DNA of 49,687 nucleotides from Deltaproteobacteria bacterium (GTDB lineage: Bacteria > Myxococcota_A > UBA796 > GCA-2862545): contig JAFGVK010000052.1 in NCBI GenBank assembly GCA_016938035.1, positions 1-49,687 on the forward strand, read 5' to 3'. The notes below the pieces were generated by a model. The model was not told the DNA's origin. It ran no database searches and saw only the letters and a program-made list of their open reading frames with translations. Both the position numbers and the translations under genes were made by a program. Below, in pieces: positions 28,199 to 36,556 of the stretch. The first letter of the stretch is position 1, and each line of letters begins with the position of its first letter.

Positions 28199-28917
28199 TC
28201 GGCCTCGGGGCCGCCGCCCTCGCGGGGCAGGGGTGTGAGCAGGTGGGAATGGACGCCCTCGCGGGGGTGCAGGCCCCGGCGGTGATCGTCCTCGGCGAGC
28301 GTCGTGGCACCGAACCCGACCTCTACCGGGCGAGCAGGGTGGTGACCGCGCTGGCGCGCAGGGCCCCGGTGCGCCTGGCCCTGGAGGCGGTAGGCGTCGA
28401 GCAGCAGGGGCTGCTCGACGCCTACGGGCGCAGAGAGATCGAGCCAGAGGACCTGGCGGCGGAGTTGGACTGGTCCTCACACTGGGGCTACCCTTACCTG
28501 CCCTACGCCAGGCTGCTAGCCCACGCCAGGCACGGGGTGGAGGTGGTCGGCATCGGGCAGGACCTGCGCGCCCACTCTGAGCCGGTGCCCGTGCCGTCCG
28601 GCTACGCAGGGGTGCTGCGCGACGCGATGGCGGGGCACGAGGCGCCGCCGCAGGTGGAGCGCGACCTGCTTCGTTACGTCGCTTGGCGCGACAACCGCTT
28701 GGCCGTGGCAGCCCTCGACGGGTGGGACCGGCAGGGCTTCCTGGTGATCGTGGTGGACAGGGTGCAGGTGGAGGGCGGCAAGGGCGTGCCCTGGCAGGTG
28801 GCGAAGGCGGGGGAGGTGCCGGTGCACGCCATCACCCTGGCGTGGGCGGACGCTCCCTGCTTTGAGGGCGATCAGGTCTGGCGCCCCTGGCTGCTCGACC
28901 CCGACCGGGTCAGATAG
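28183..28917 (+). CDS. ChaN-like protein (DUF399)
   Basis: A 244-residue protein matching the ChaN/Tiki-like family: VIVLGERRGTEPDLYRASR (family GE.HD.P.H), VRLALEAVGVEQQGLLDAY, and WSSHWGYPYLPYARLLAHAR, then VEVVGIGQDLRAHS. ChaN-like proteins bind haem in some bacteria. Here the family's GExH is GERRG, so the usual His is replaced by Arg and metal or haem binding may differ. The N-terminus (MWSALIGLGAAALAGQGC) resembles a lipoprotein signal, but GQGC is an atypical lipobox. The ATG lies 16 bases inside the UDG-like gene, after GGAGG, so they are coupled. Confidence 0.78.
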   Translation: MWSALIGLGAAALAGQGCEQVGMDALAGVQAPAVIVLGERRGTEPDLYRASRVVTALARRAPVRLALEAVGVEQQGLLDAYGRREIEPEDLAAELDWSSHWGYPYLPYARLLAHARHGVEVVGIGQDLRAHSEPVPVPSGYAGVLRDAMAGHEAPPQVERDLLRYVAWRDNRLAVAALDGWDRQGFLVIVVDRVQVEGGKGVPWQVAKAGEVPVHAITLAWADAPCFEGDQVWRPWLLDPDRVR

Positions 28918-28922
28918 ACGAA

Positions 28923-28952
28923 GGCCCCGCCTCCCGAGGGGAGGGCGGGGCC
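28923..28952. terminator. Bidirectional hairpin between convergent genes
   Basis: GGCCCCGCC (28923-28931) pairs with GGCGGGGCC (28944-28952). It lies between the stops of the ChaN-like gene (28917) and the TlpA-like gene (28973) and could end transcription from both sides. No T-run. Confidence 0.6.
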
Positions 28953-28972
28953 CGCTGAACCGCCGCTGCTGC

Positions 28973-29701
28973 CTACTGGAGCCAGCCAGCGATCATCTCG
29001 TCGGTGAGGCGGGCGGGGTGGCCGCGCCACACCACCTTGCCGTCCTTCACCATCGCCGCGGCGGGGATCCCGCGCACGCCGAAGTGGGGCGCCATCTCGC
29101 CGGTCTCCTTGGCGATCGGGTAGGTGATGTGGTTCTCGTTGATGAGCTCCATCACCTTCTCGTCGGTGGCGGACTTGGTGACCCTGGTGAGGCCGATCAC
29201 GTTCAGGCCCTGATCCTTGTACTTGGTGTACGTGTTCTGGATCTCGGGGACCTCCTTGCGGCAGTGGGGGCACCAGGCCTCCCAGAAGACGAGGAGGGTG
29301 GCCTTGCCCTGGGTCATGTCGGTCTCGCCCTGGTACCACTTCTCGACCTTCATCTCGCCGGCGTCGATGCCGACGATCATGGCCTCGTCGCACACCCGGC
29401 TCATCGCGCGCTGCGCCTTGGAGCCGCGGAAGGCCTGCAGCTCGGTGCACGCCGCGGAGAGGGCGGCGGCGTCGCCGGTCTTCTGGGCCTCCTGGATCTT
29501 CGTGGCCACCGCGTCGGCCGCCGTCTCGTCTACCTGGGGGGCGGCGGCAGGGGGGGCGCCCTTGGGGGCGGGGGCAGCCTTGTTGGCCTCGATCTGGGCC
29601 ACCTTGGCCTCCAGGTCGGTCATGCGCTGCTCCATCGCGGGGTCAGCGCAGCCCGCGAGGGCGACAGAGGCGGCGAGGGCCAGGAGGACGAAGCGAGTCA
29701 T
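28973..29701 (-). CDS. TlpA-like periplasmic thioredoxin lipoprotein
   Basis: A 242-residue lipoprotein (lipobox LAGC), then a short coiled coil (MEQRMTDLEAKVAQIEAN) and an Ala/Pro-rich linker. The C-terminal ~110 residues are a TlpA/ResA-type thioredoxin with LLVFWEAWCPHCRKEVPEIQ (CPHC active site) and the cis-Pro loop GVRGIPAAAMV. It should reduce disulfides in exported proteins, for example for cytochrome c maturation, outside the cytoplasm. The coiled coil suggests oligomerisation. GGGAG precedes the ATG. Confidence 0.9.
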   Translation of the reverse strand: MTRFVLLALAASVALAGCADPAMEQRMTDLEAKVAQIEANKAAPAPKGAPPAAAPQVDETAADAVATKIQEAQKTGDAAALSAACTELQAFRGSKAQRAMSRVCDEAMIVGIDAGEMKVEKWYQGETDMTQGKATLLVFWEAWCPHCRKEVPEIQNTYTKYKDQGLNVIGLTRVTKSATDEKVMELINENHITYPIAKETGEMAPHFGVRGIPAAAMVKDGKVVWRGHPARLTDEMIAGWLQ

Positions 29702-29831
29702 GGAGATCTCCCATTCTGAAGGGGGGTAGACGGACAGGCTGCACCCTTACCGACTCCGCTCCGAGCTGGCAAGTAGAGTCTGTCCCCGGTGTCGGTTGGT
29801 TGTGAGCCGTCTTGCGCCAGCGCGGGATCGC

Positions 29832-30380
29832 TCAGCGGCCCCTGCCGGAGCCGATCAGCACGGCCCCCGTGGGCATGATGGCGCCGTCCGCCCAGCGGAC
29901 CCTGGGCTCCACCAGAATGAACATCCGCCGCGACAGCACCGACCAGGGCTCCGACCAGCCGATGCGGAGCGCGGCTGCGGGCGCGGGGGTGAAGGCGTAG
30001 CTGTCGTCCTGCAGGCCCTTGGCCCCGTGAAGCAGCATGTCGGTGCCCAGGGAGGCGCCGAGCTGAAGGCGCCCGCCCAGGTGATCCCAGGTGAGCTGGG
30101 GGCTGAGCACCAGGTTGTAGTAGACGGGGACCTCCCCCTCCACTGCGGCGCCGATCGACCCGCCGAACCGGCTGGCCCCGACGTGATAGCCGCCGCCGCC
30201 CCGGAGCCCGAGGCCGGGCCAGGCCCAGGCCTCGGGGTAGAAGTGCGGGATGGTGCCGTAGCTCACCAGGAGCCCCCACTCGTAGCTCACGGTGGGGGGG
30301 ACCACCGCCAGCCCGTCGGTGGTCGAGCCCTCCTGCGCGGCGGCGAGGGCGGTGAGCAGGGAGAGCAGCATAAGACCCAT
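29832..30380 (-). CDS. Uncharacterised exported protein, possible outer-membrane barrel
   Basis: A 182-residue protein with a signal peptide (MGLMLLSLLTALAAA before QEG). The mature part alternates aromatic, Gly and polar residues in strand-like stretches (SYEWGLLVSYG, GLGLRGGGGYHVG, VYYNLVLSPQLTWDHLG, RLQLGASLGTDML) and ends MPTGAVLIGSGRGR. This fits a small beta-barrel, though the C-terminal aromatic usual in outer-membrane proteins is absent. The ATG at 30380 is chosen for GGAGG seven bases upstream and the signal peptide. It follows rnhB by 59 bases. Confidence 0.65.
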   Translation of the reverse strand: MGLMLLSLLTALAAAQEGSTTDGLAVVPPTVSYEWGLLVSYGTIPHFYPEAWAWPGLGLRGGGGYHVGASRFGGSIGAAVEGEVPVYYNLVLSPQLTWDHLGGRLQLGASLGTDMLLHGAKGLQDDSYAFTPAPAAALRIGWSEPWSVLSRRMFILVEPRVRWADGAIMPTGAVLIGSGRGR

Positions 30381-30439
30381 GGGAGTCCTCCGATAGCCCT
30401 TCATAGCCGGTCTGGCGCGGGCCACCCACGGGGGGAGCG

Positions 30440-31069
30440 CTACCGAAGCGCCAGGGCCTGCTGGGACAGCTTCGCGATGGTGTCCCACCGCGTGCGGACG
30501 AAGGGGGGCCACTGCGCCCCGCGGGCCGCGAGGTCGAGGAGCCAGCGCCGGGTGGTGGGGTCAGAGGGGTAGCCGGAGCCGAGCGCCCCCCACCGCTCCC
30601 GGAGCTGCTCCAGGTGAGCGTCGCGCTCGGTCTTAGCGAAGATCGAGGCGGCGGCCACAGGCGCGTGGTTGGCGTCCGCCTTGGGCTCCATCAGCCACTC
30701 GGCCTCGACCCCCGAGGCGGCCTGCAGGCGGCGGAGCGCGGCGGGCAGTGCCGAGGGGGGCCCCAGGGCGTCGATGATCACCCTGTCAGGCCGGTGCCGC
30801 GCTACAAGCGCCGCGATGGCCTCCTCTTCCAGGGTGTTGAGGTTCCCCGTGTCGATGCGCTCCGCGTCGATGGCCACCACCTCCCAGGTGCCGAGTGCCT
30901 CAAGCCGACTCCGGACCGCCGCGCGCCTGGCTGGGCTCAGGCGCTTGGAGTCCGCCGCCCCTGCGTCCCAGAGGGGCTCCGGCCCTCCGCCGTCGTACAG
31001 GAAGGCTCCTACGAAGAGCGGCCCAAGCACGCAGCCCCGCCCCGCCTCGTCGATCCCCAGGGTCCTCAT
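30440..31069 (-). CDS. rnhB: Ribonuclease HII, archaeal-like sequence
   Basis: A 209-residue nuclease that cuts RNA in RNA-DNA hybrids and at single ribonucleotides in DNA. The metal-binding set is complete: Asp7-Glu8 in GIDEAGRG, Asp100 in RVIIDALG, and the Asp residues in PKADANHAPVAAASIFAKTERD. Two details look archaeal or eukaryotic rather than bacterial: RGCVLGPLFVGA after the first motif, and WGALGSGYPSDPTTRRW near the end (GSGYPSDP.T is the archaeal C-terminal motif). ATGA overlap with the HEAT-repeat gene upstream. Confidence 0.9.
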   Translation of the reverse strand: MRTLGIDEAGRGCVLGPLFVGAFLYDGGGPEPLWDAGAADSKRLSPARRAAVRSRLEALGTWEVVAIDAERIDTGNLNTLEEEAIAALVARHRPDRVIIDALGPPSALPAALRRLQAASGVEAEWLMEPKADANHAPVAAASIFAKTERDAHLEQLRERWGALGSGYPSDPTTRRWLLDLAARGAQWPPFVRTRWDTIAKLSQQALALR

Positions 31070-33024
31070 GAGCCAGCCAGGGTGGCTCTGGCCTGCTCTA
31101 GCGCCTCCTTCAGGGCCGGGGTCGAGCCGTTGGTCTGCGCGAGCCACTGCTCCACCATGCGCTCCCTGCCGAAGCGAGCGCCGAGCTGAGCCATCGCCAG
31201 CATGGCGGCGGCCTGCACCGCCTCCTCCTCGTCGGACAGCAGCGGGCTGAGGGCCGGGAGCATCCCCGCGCTGCCCCTGCTCCCGAGGCACGCCACCGCG
31301 GCTACGCGCACCTCGGCGTCGCGGTGGCGGAGCAGGGGGCGCACCGCAGAGACCAGCGCGTCCAGCTCCAGGCACTCTACCGCGAGGATCGCGCCGCGGA
31401 CGTACTCGCGCGGGTCTCCCACCTTGGCCTGGCGGATCGCCAGCGCGAGGGCGGCGGGATCCACCGCCCTGAGGTGGGAGAGCTGCGCCGCGCGCGCCGG
31501 GGTGGGGGCGGCCCCCAGCTGCGAGAGGAGGGACACAAGGTCCACCGCCGGTTGACCGGGGGTGGGGGCCCTGGGGATCGCGCTGGCCCGCTGTGGGGCA
31601 CGCGGCGCGGTGGGCTGGTCCTCTGGCGCGGGGAGGGAGGGCAGGGGCGCGTCGCCCCCCGGCTCCCACCAGCCGATCGGCTGGAGCTCCGGCAGACTCC
31701 CCTGAAGCACCGCCAGGGCCTCGGTCGCGGCCTGGCGGACCCCCGGGTCAGGGTCCTGCTGGAGGCGCTGGAGCTGGGGGAGCACCGCGCGTCCGGCGAC
31801 GTGCCCCAGGTAGCGCGCCGCGGCGGCCCGGATCATCGGGTGACCCGACCCGGTCATCCCCCGCACCCGGGAGGTGACGGTGCGGTCCTTGAGCTTCGTG
31901 AGCAAGGTGAGGCTCCGCACGGCGATCGCGGGATCTGGCGAGGCGGTGCCCCTGCGCACGGTGGGGACCCCAGGGGCGCCGGCGGCGAGCGCGGCCTCAA
32001 AGGAGGCGTCGCGCACTTTGGCGGAGCCGTCCCCCTGGAACAGCGGGAGGATCTCCTCCACCGCCTTGTCGCCGGCCTGCGCGGCGATCGCTACCGCCTC
32101 CAGCCGCTCCTGCTCATCGGGTGACGCCACCGCCTTGCGGGCCCGCCCCAGGAGCCTGGTGAGGGTGAGCCCCTCCGGGGGAAAGACCCCGCGCAGCGCC
32201 GCGGCCCACGGGTCATCCTCGGTGGGGATGGCGGCGCGTGGGGTGACAGGGAGCTCGTCATCATCGTCATCGTCATCGTCATCGTAGGGGACCAGGGCCT
32301 CCTGCACGTCGCTGTACGGGGTTGGCGCGGCCGCTAGGTGGTCCCCGGACTCCTCCGCGGCGTGGCGACGAGGGGGGCTGGCGCCCTCCACCTGAACCGA
32401 CACCTCCTGCTCGACGTGGCTCCAGACCCGCCACTCGAGGGCGAGCTCCGCGCTGAGGGGACCCTCCGGCGCCCGCTCAAGGATCCCCGACAGGTGTTGA
32501 AGCTGCCCAAGGTGAGGCTCCACCAGGGAGGCAACCGGGAGCGTCACCTCACCCTCGCTCAGGTGGAGGTGCAGGTCGGCGCGGAGGATGGAGTACCTTC
32601 CCCGTGGTGGAAGCGCGCCCTCCAACCACAGGCTCCACGGGACCCACCCGTCCGTGCGGGGCTCCCCGAGGACCAGCGTGGCGAGCGAGGGGCCGATCGG
32701 CGCCTGCCCGACCACCGCGACAGGGAGCAGCAGCGTCTCGTCGCGTGAGAAGCTGACGTGGACGGTGCCTCGCGCCAGGTCCCCCACCCCCCCCGCGACC
32801 TCGCTCCACCGCAGCTGCGAGATCTGACCCTCGTCGAGGGGGCCATGCCAGCCGTGGACCTGGGTGAGCACGGCGCCGTCGCGATCCTTGAGCAAAATCC
32901 GGACGGCGGTGCGGTCCCAAGCCTGTTCGGGATCGCCCTCGACGTGGAGCTCGGGGAGCAGCTCTCGCTGGTCTCCGTCGAAGAGAGGGCCGGCCTCGAG
33001 GCCTGCGAAGAGGATCTGCGGCAT
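31066..33024 (-). CDS. HEAT-repeat protein with poly-Asp linker
   Basis: A 652-residue cytoplasmic protein. The N-terminal ~230 residues are beta-rich and unassigned (PQILFAGLEAGPLFDGDQ). A linker with ten consecutive Asp (about residues 249-258) leads to a C-terminal half with HEAT/PBS-lyase-type helical repeats (RAAAARYLGHVAGRAVL, VRQAATEALAVLQ, VRVAAVACLGSRGSAG, VQAAAMLAMAQLG). HEAT repeats form protein-binding scaffolds; the partner is unknown. The ATG at 33024 has GGAG upstream; an earlier in-frame Met (33057) has no ribosome site. Confidence 0.78.
   Translation of the reverse strand: MPQILFAGLEAGPLFDGDQRELLPELHVEGDPEQAWDRTAVRILLKDRDGAVLTQVHGWHGPLDEGQISQLRWSEVAGGVGDLARGTVHVSFSRDETLLLPVAVVGQAPIGPSLATLVLGEPRTDGWVPWSLWLEGALPPRGRYSILRADLHLHLSEGEVTLPVASLVEPHLGQLQHLSGILERAPEGPLSAELALEWRVWSHVEQEVSVQVEGASPPRRHAAEESGDHLAAAPTPYSDVQEALVPYDDDDDDDDDELPVTPRAAIPTEDDPWAAALRGVFPPEGLTLTRLLGRARKAVASPDEQERLEAVAIAAQAGDKAVEEILPLFQGDGSAKVRDASFEAALAAGAPGVPTVRRGTASPDPAIAVRSLTLLTKLKDRTVTSRVRGMTGSGHPMIRAAAARYLGHVAGRAVLPQLQRLQQDPDPGVRQAATEALAVLQGSLPELQPIGWWEPGGDAPLPSLPAPEDQPTAPRAPQRASAIPRAPTPGQPAVDLVSLLSQLGAAPTPARAAQLSHLRAVDPAALALAIRQAKVGDPREYVRGAILAVECLELDALVSAVRPLLRHRDAEVRVAAVACLGSRGSAGMLPALSPLLSDEEEAVQAAAMLAMAQLGARFGRERMVEQWLAQTNGSTPALKEALEQARATLAGS
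32257..32290 (-). repeat. Short GAT/GAC triplet run in the HEAT gene
   Basis: Triplets GAT/GAC encode ten Asp in a row at the linker between the N-terminal domain and the HEAT repeats. Length changes by slippage would be in frame. Confidence 0.8.
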
Positions 33025-33047
33025 GTTCACTCCGGGAGGGGAGCCCT

Positions 33048-33057
33048 GTTGTAGCAC
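33048..33057 (-). promoter_or_regulatory. Candidate extended -10 for the HEAT/rnhB operon
   Basis: Minus-strand GTGC-TACAAC, 24 bases before the start at 33024, predicting a 5' leader of about 17 bases that just holds the GGAG site. Confidence 0.35.
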
Positions 33058-33114
33058 CAGGGCGTGTGCGGGAGGGAGGAAGGATCGGCGGGGGAGTGCG
33101 TGGTGGCTGCAGAA

Positions 33115-33224
33115 ATGCCGTATGTAGGAAGTGTTACAACTTCACTTGGCGCGCTCTATGGACGGCCACAGCAAAATGCCCTAATACGTGCGGCCTGACC
33201 CCAGCGCGCAAAAGTGGATGACAC
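33115..33224 (+). promoter_or_regulatory. AT-richer region upstream of nqrA
   Basis: The only AT-richer part of the 200-base divergent region between the HEAT gene and nqrA. It includes TTGGCG (33146) and TAATAC (33182), but no well-spaced -35/-10 pair. The nqr operon promoter most likely lies here. Confidence 0.35.
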
Positions 33225-34586
33225 ATGCATGATCACGTGATGAAGCGCGGTTTGAACCTCCCCCTCGCGGGTGGTGCGACCGGGGAGCCGGTGGAGCTTC
33301 CTCCTCCAGCGACCGTTGCTTATAGTCCTGAGGAAATGACGGGGATCTTCCCCAAGCTTACCGCTCGCGTCGGCGACGAGGTGAAGCGCGGCCAGGTGCT
33401 GTTCTTCAACAAGTACGCCCCCGAGGTGAAGTTCCTCTCTCCGGTCACGGGGAAGGTGAAGGAGATCCGCCGCGGTGCGCGGCGCGTGATCACCGACTTC
33501 ATCATCGAGCGCTCCGAGAGCGAGGAGGCGGTGTCCTTCAAGAGGTGGTCGATGGGCGACCTCGAGGGCATCTCCCGCGACCTCGCTCAGGCGGGCCTCG
33601 CAGAGGGAGGCATGTGGCCGCTCCTCCGCACCAGGCCGCTGGACCAGATCGCGACCTACGGCGAGACGCCGCAGGCGATCCTGGTCCACGCCACAGAGAC
33701 CGGCCCCCTGATGCCCGGCGCCGATGTGCTCATCGGACAGGATGAGGGGGAGGCCCTCCAGGCGGGGCTGTACGTCCTCCGGGCGCTCACCGACGGCGCG
33801 ACGTACCTCACGGTGCCCAAGGGCACGACCCACAAGGCCCTCACCGGCCTCAAGGGGGTCGAGGTGCACGGCTTCGCCGGCGCGCACCCCACCGGCGACC
33901 CCGCGGTGCAGGTGAACCTGCTCCAGCCCCCCAAGGGCGCGGGGAAGGTCTGGTACATCTCTGCGTGGGACGCGGTGCTCGTTGGCCGCCTCTTCCTGGA
34001 GGGGATGTTCCCCAACGAGCGCGTCTACGCCGCGGTGGGCGGCGGCCTCAAGGCGCCGCGCTACGTTCGCACCCTGGTCGGCGCGCCGATCGCCCACATC
34101 CTGGGCGAGCTGCACGAGGGGCCCCAGCGGGTGATCCGGGGTTCGGTGCTCACCGGCGACGCCATCGACGGCGGTCGCTGGGCGAGCCTGTACCGGCGGG
34201 CGATCAGCGTGATCCCCGACACCGCCTCGCAGGAGCTGTTCGGCTGGACTACGCCGCAGTTCAACAAGTACTCCGCCTCGCGCACCTCCTTCGTGGGACT
34301 GCTCGGCGCTGGCAGGGTCCTGTTCAACATGACCACCGCCATGTTTGGCGGCCACCGGGCCATGCTCCCGAACCCAATCTACTCCAAGGTGATCCTCACC
34401 CCAGAGATTCAGCCAGAGTTCCTCTTCCGCTCGATCTTTGCGGGCGACCTTGAGGACGCCATCACCCTGGGGATGCTGGACCTCTCGATGGAAGAGGCGG
34501 CCCTGATGACCTTCGTCTGCCCGACCAAGAACGAGTACGGGGTCGCGCTCACTGAAGCCATCGCCCAGTACATCAAGGAGTCCTGA
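33225..34586 (+). CDS. nqrA: Na+-NQR subunit A
   Basis: A 453-residue soluble subunit of the sodium-translocating NADH:quinone oxidoreductase. It opens MKRGLNLPLAGGATGEPV (family I-x-x-GLDLPI-x-G), then AYSPEEMTGIFPKLTARVGDEVKRGQVLF and VKFLSPVTGKVKEIRRGARR, as in NqrA. NqrA lies at the cytoplasmic face and helps bind quinone. The ATG at 33225 is used; the ATG at 33240 fits the family N-terminus equally well and neither has a strong ribosome site. First gene of nqrABCDEF-apbE-nqrM. Confidence 0.93.
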   Translation: MHDHVMKRGLNLPLAGGATGEPVELPPPATVAYSPEEMTGIFPKLTARVGDEVKRGQVLFFNKYAPEVKFLSPVTGKVKEIRRGARRVITDFIIERSESEEAVSFKRWSMGDLEGISRDLAQAGLAEGGMWPLLRTRPLDQIATYGETPQAILVHATETGPLMPGADVLIGQDEGEALQAGLYVLRALTDGATYLTVPKGTTHKALTGLKGVEVHGFAGAHPTGDPAVQVNLLQPPKGAGKVWYISAWDAVLVGRLFLEGMFPNERVYAAVGGGLKAPRYVRTLVGAPIAHILGELHEGPQRVIRGSVLTGDAIDGGRWASLYRRAISVIPDTASQELFGWTTPQFNKYSASRTSFVGLLGAGRVLFNMTTAMFGGHRAMLPNPIYSKVILTPEIQPEFLFRSIFAGDLEDAITLGMLDLSMEEAALMTFVCPTKNEYGVALTEAIAQYIKES

Positions 34587-34587
34587 G

Positions 34588-35805
34588 ATGCTGCGCTTCG
34601 TCTCCGGCATGATCGGCAAATTCGAGCCGATGTTCAAGGATGGCCCTCTCAAGATCGCCTACCCCGCCTTCGAGGCAGGGGAGACCTTCTTCCTGGGGAC
34701 CCACCACCGCTCCACGGGGCTGACCCACGTCCGCGATCACCAGGACACCAAGCGCCTGATGATCACGGTCATCTACGCGCTGCTCCCGGTGCTCACCTTC
34801 GCGATGTGGAACACCGGCTACCAGGGCTTCCTGGCCGAGGGGGTCCAGAGCCCGAGCATCGTGTCCTCCTTCCTGCGCGGCGCGTGGGCGATGTTCCCGA
34901 TGATCCTCACCTCCTACGCGGTGGGTGGCTTCTGGGAGGCGCTCTTCGCGATGCTCCGCAAGCGGGAGATCGAGGAGGGCTTCCTGGTCACCGGTATGCT
35001 CTTCCCGCTGATCCTCGCCCCCTCCACCCCCCTCTGGGTGCTGGCGATGGGCGTGAGCTTCGGGGTGGTGATCGGCAAGGAAGTGTTCGGCGGCGTGGGG
35101 ATGAACATCCTCAACCCGGCCCTCACCGGCCGCGCCTTCATCTTCTTCACCTACCCCTCGATGATCTCCGGCTCCGGCGTGTGGGACCTGGGCGCCAAGT
35201 CGCCTGAGTTCCTCACCGGCGGCGCCGTGGCCCTCGCGGATGGCTACACCGGCGCCACCCCGCTCCTCGCTGTGTCCTCGGCGGCGCCGGGCACCAGCGC
35301 GGTCGAGGCCCTCACCCAGGCTGGCTACTCGTTCTTCGACCTGTTCGTGGGCGTGATTCCGGGCTCGGTGGGTGAGACCTCGGCGCTGGCGATCCTGATG
35401 GGCGCCGCGGTGATCCTCCTCTCTGGCGTGGGGTCCTGGCGGGCGATGTCCGGCACTGTGATCGGGCTGGTCGGCGTCTCCTTCCTCTTCAACCTCCTCG
35501 CGGGTCCCGAGAACAACGCCTTCATGACCCTGCCCCCGCACTACCACCTCGTCATGGGCGGCTTCGCCTTTGGCGCGGTGTTTATGGCGACGGACCCGGT
35601 CACGGCCGCCATCACCCCCACCGGGAAGTGGATCTACGGCATCGGCATCGGCGGCCTCGCGGCGCTGGTGCGGGTCGTGAACCCCGCCTACCCCGAGGGG
35701 ATGATGCTCGCGATCCTCTTCATGAACATGTTCTCCCCGCTCGTGGACTACTACGTCGTCCAGGGCTCTCGCAAGCGCCGCCAGGCTCGCCTGGCCGCGG
35801 CCTAA
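34588..35805 (+). CDS. nqrB: Na+-NQR subunit B
   Basis: A 405-residue integral membrane subunit that carries covalent FMN and riboflavin and forms much of the Na+ path. The flavinylation motif DGYTGATPL places FMN on Thr224. Many hydrophobic segments (ITVIYALLPVLTFAMWNTGY, GAWAMFPMILTSYAVGGFW, AVILLSGVGSWRAMSG) and FGGVGMNILNPALTGRAFIFF match NqrB/RnfD. The ATG is one base past the nqrA stop. Confidence 0.95.
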   Translation: MLRFVSGMIGKFEPMFKDGPLKIAYPAFEAGETFFLGTHHRSTGLTHVRDHQDTKRLMITVIYALLPVLTFAMWNTGYQGFLAEGVQSPSIVSSFLRGAWAMFPMILTSYAVGGFWEALFAMLRKREIEEGFLVTGMLFPLILAPSTPLWVLAMGVSFGVVIGKEVFGGVGMNILNPALTGRAFIFFTYPSMISGSGVWDLGAKSPEFLTGGAVALADGYTGATPLLAVSSAAPGTSAVEALTQAGYSFFDLFVGVIPGSVGETSALAILMGAAVILLSGVGSWRAMSGTVIGLVGVSFLFNLLAGPENNAFMTLPPHYHLVMGGFAFGAVFMATDPVTAAITPTGKWIYGIGIGGLAALVRVVNPAYPEGMMLAILFMNMFSPLVDYYVVQGSRKRRQARLAAA

Positions 35806-35815
35806 GGGAGGTTCC

Positions 35816-36544
35816 ATGCCTAAGTTCACGACGACCTACAACTTTGTCTTCGCGGGCGGCGTCTGCATGCTGCTCAGCCTGGGGGTCGCCGCTGCGGCCC
35901 AGGGCCTGAAGCCCATGCAGGAGGCCAACCGCAAGCGCGACGTGCAGATGAACATCCTCTCTGCCCTGGGGCTCCCCGAGGACGGGAGCACGCTCAAGGG
36001 CTCCGCCATCGAGGAGATGTACGAGGCGCGGGTCCGCCAGGTGATCCTGGACACCAAGGGACAGCCGGTGGAGGGCAAGACCACCGAGGACTGGAAGGCC
36101 GCCTGGGCCGCGGTCTACAACACCGACAAGAAGCCCGAGCTGCTCCCGGTCTTCGAGCGCATCGACGACGGTCAGCCCGTCCGGTACGCGCTCTACCAGC
36201 AGGGGAACGGCCTCTGGGGCCCGCTCTCCGGCTACGTGGCCATCGACACCAAGGGGACGGAGTACCTGGGGGTGACCTTCTTCGCGCCCAAGGAGACCCC
36301 GGGACTGGGCGCCGAGGTGCAGGAGAGCTGGTTTGAGGACCAGTTCAAGGGCAAGAAGCTCGACCCCGCCCACCCAGTGGACGTGGTCAAGGGCAAGGCC
36401 GCCGACCTCTGCACTGGCGACCAGCTCGCCTACTGCGTGGATGGGGTGTCGGGTTCAACCCTCACCTCCAACGGGCTGGACGCGATGATCGCGTCGGGGC
36501 TCGACATCTACGCGCCCTTCATCAACAACCTGCGCAAGCCCTAG
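35816..36544 (+). CDS. nqrC: Na+-NQR subunit C
   Basis: A 242-residue subunit: one N-terminal membrane helix (TYNFVFAGGVCMLLSLGVAA) and a periplasmic FMN-binding domain. FMN should be attached by ApbE to Thr215 in GVSGSTLTSNG. The usual motif is SGAT; here it is SGST (Ala to Ser), while NqrB keeps GAT. Other family marks include GLWGPLSGYVAID and PGLGAEVQESWF. AGG lies just before the ATG, 10 bases after nqrB. Confidence 0.94.
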   Translation: MPKFTTTYNFVFAGGVCMLLSLGVAAAAQGLKPMQEANRKRDVQMNILSALGLPEDGSTLKGSAIEEMYEARVRQVILDTKGQPVEGKTTEDWKAAWAAVYNTDKKPELLPVFERIDDGQPVRYALYQQGNGLWGPLSGYVAIDTKGTEYLGVTFFAPKETPGLGAEVQESWFEDQFKGKKLDPAHPVDVVKGKAADLCTGDQLAYCVDGVSGSTLTSNGLDAMIASGLDIYAPFINNLRKP

Positions 36545-36556
36545 CGAGGTGGGTAA

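Noticed and set aside
33156-34652. Minus-strand open frame antisense to nqrA
   Set aside because: High-GC shadow, no domain; nqrA on the plus strand is certain.
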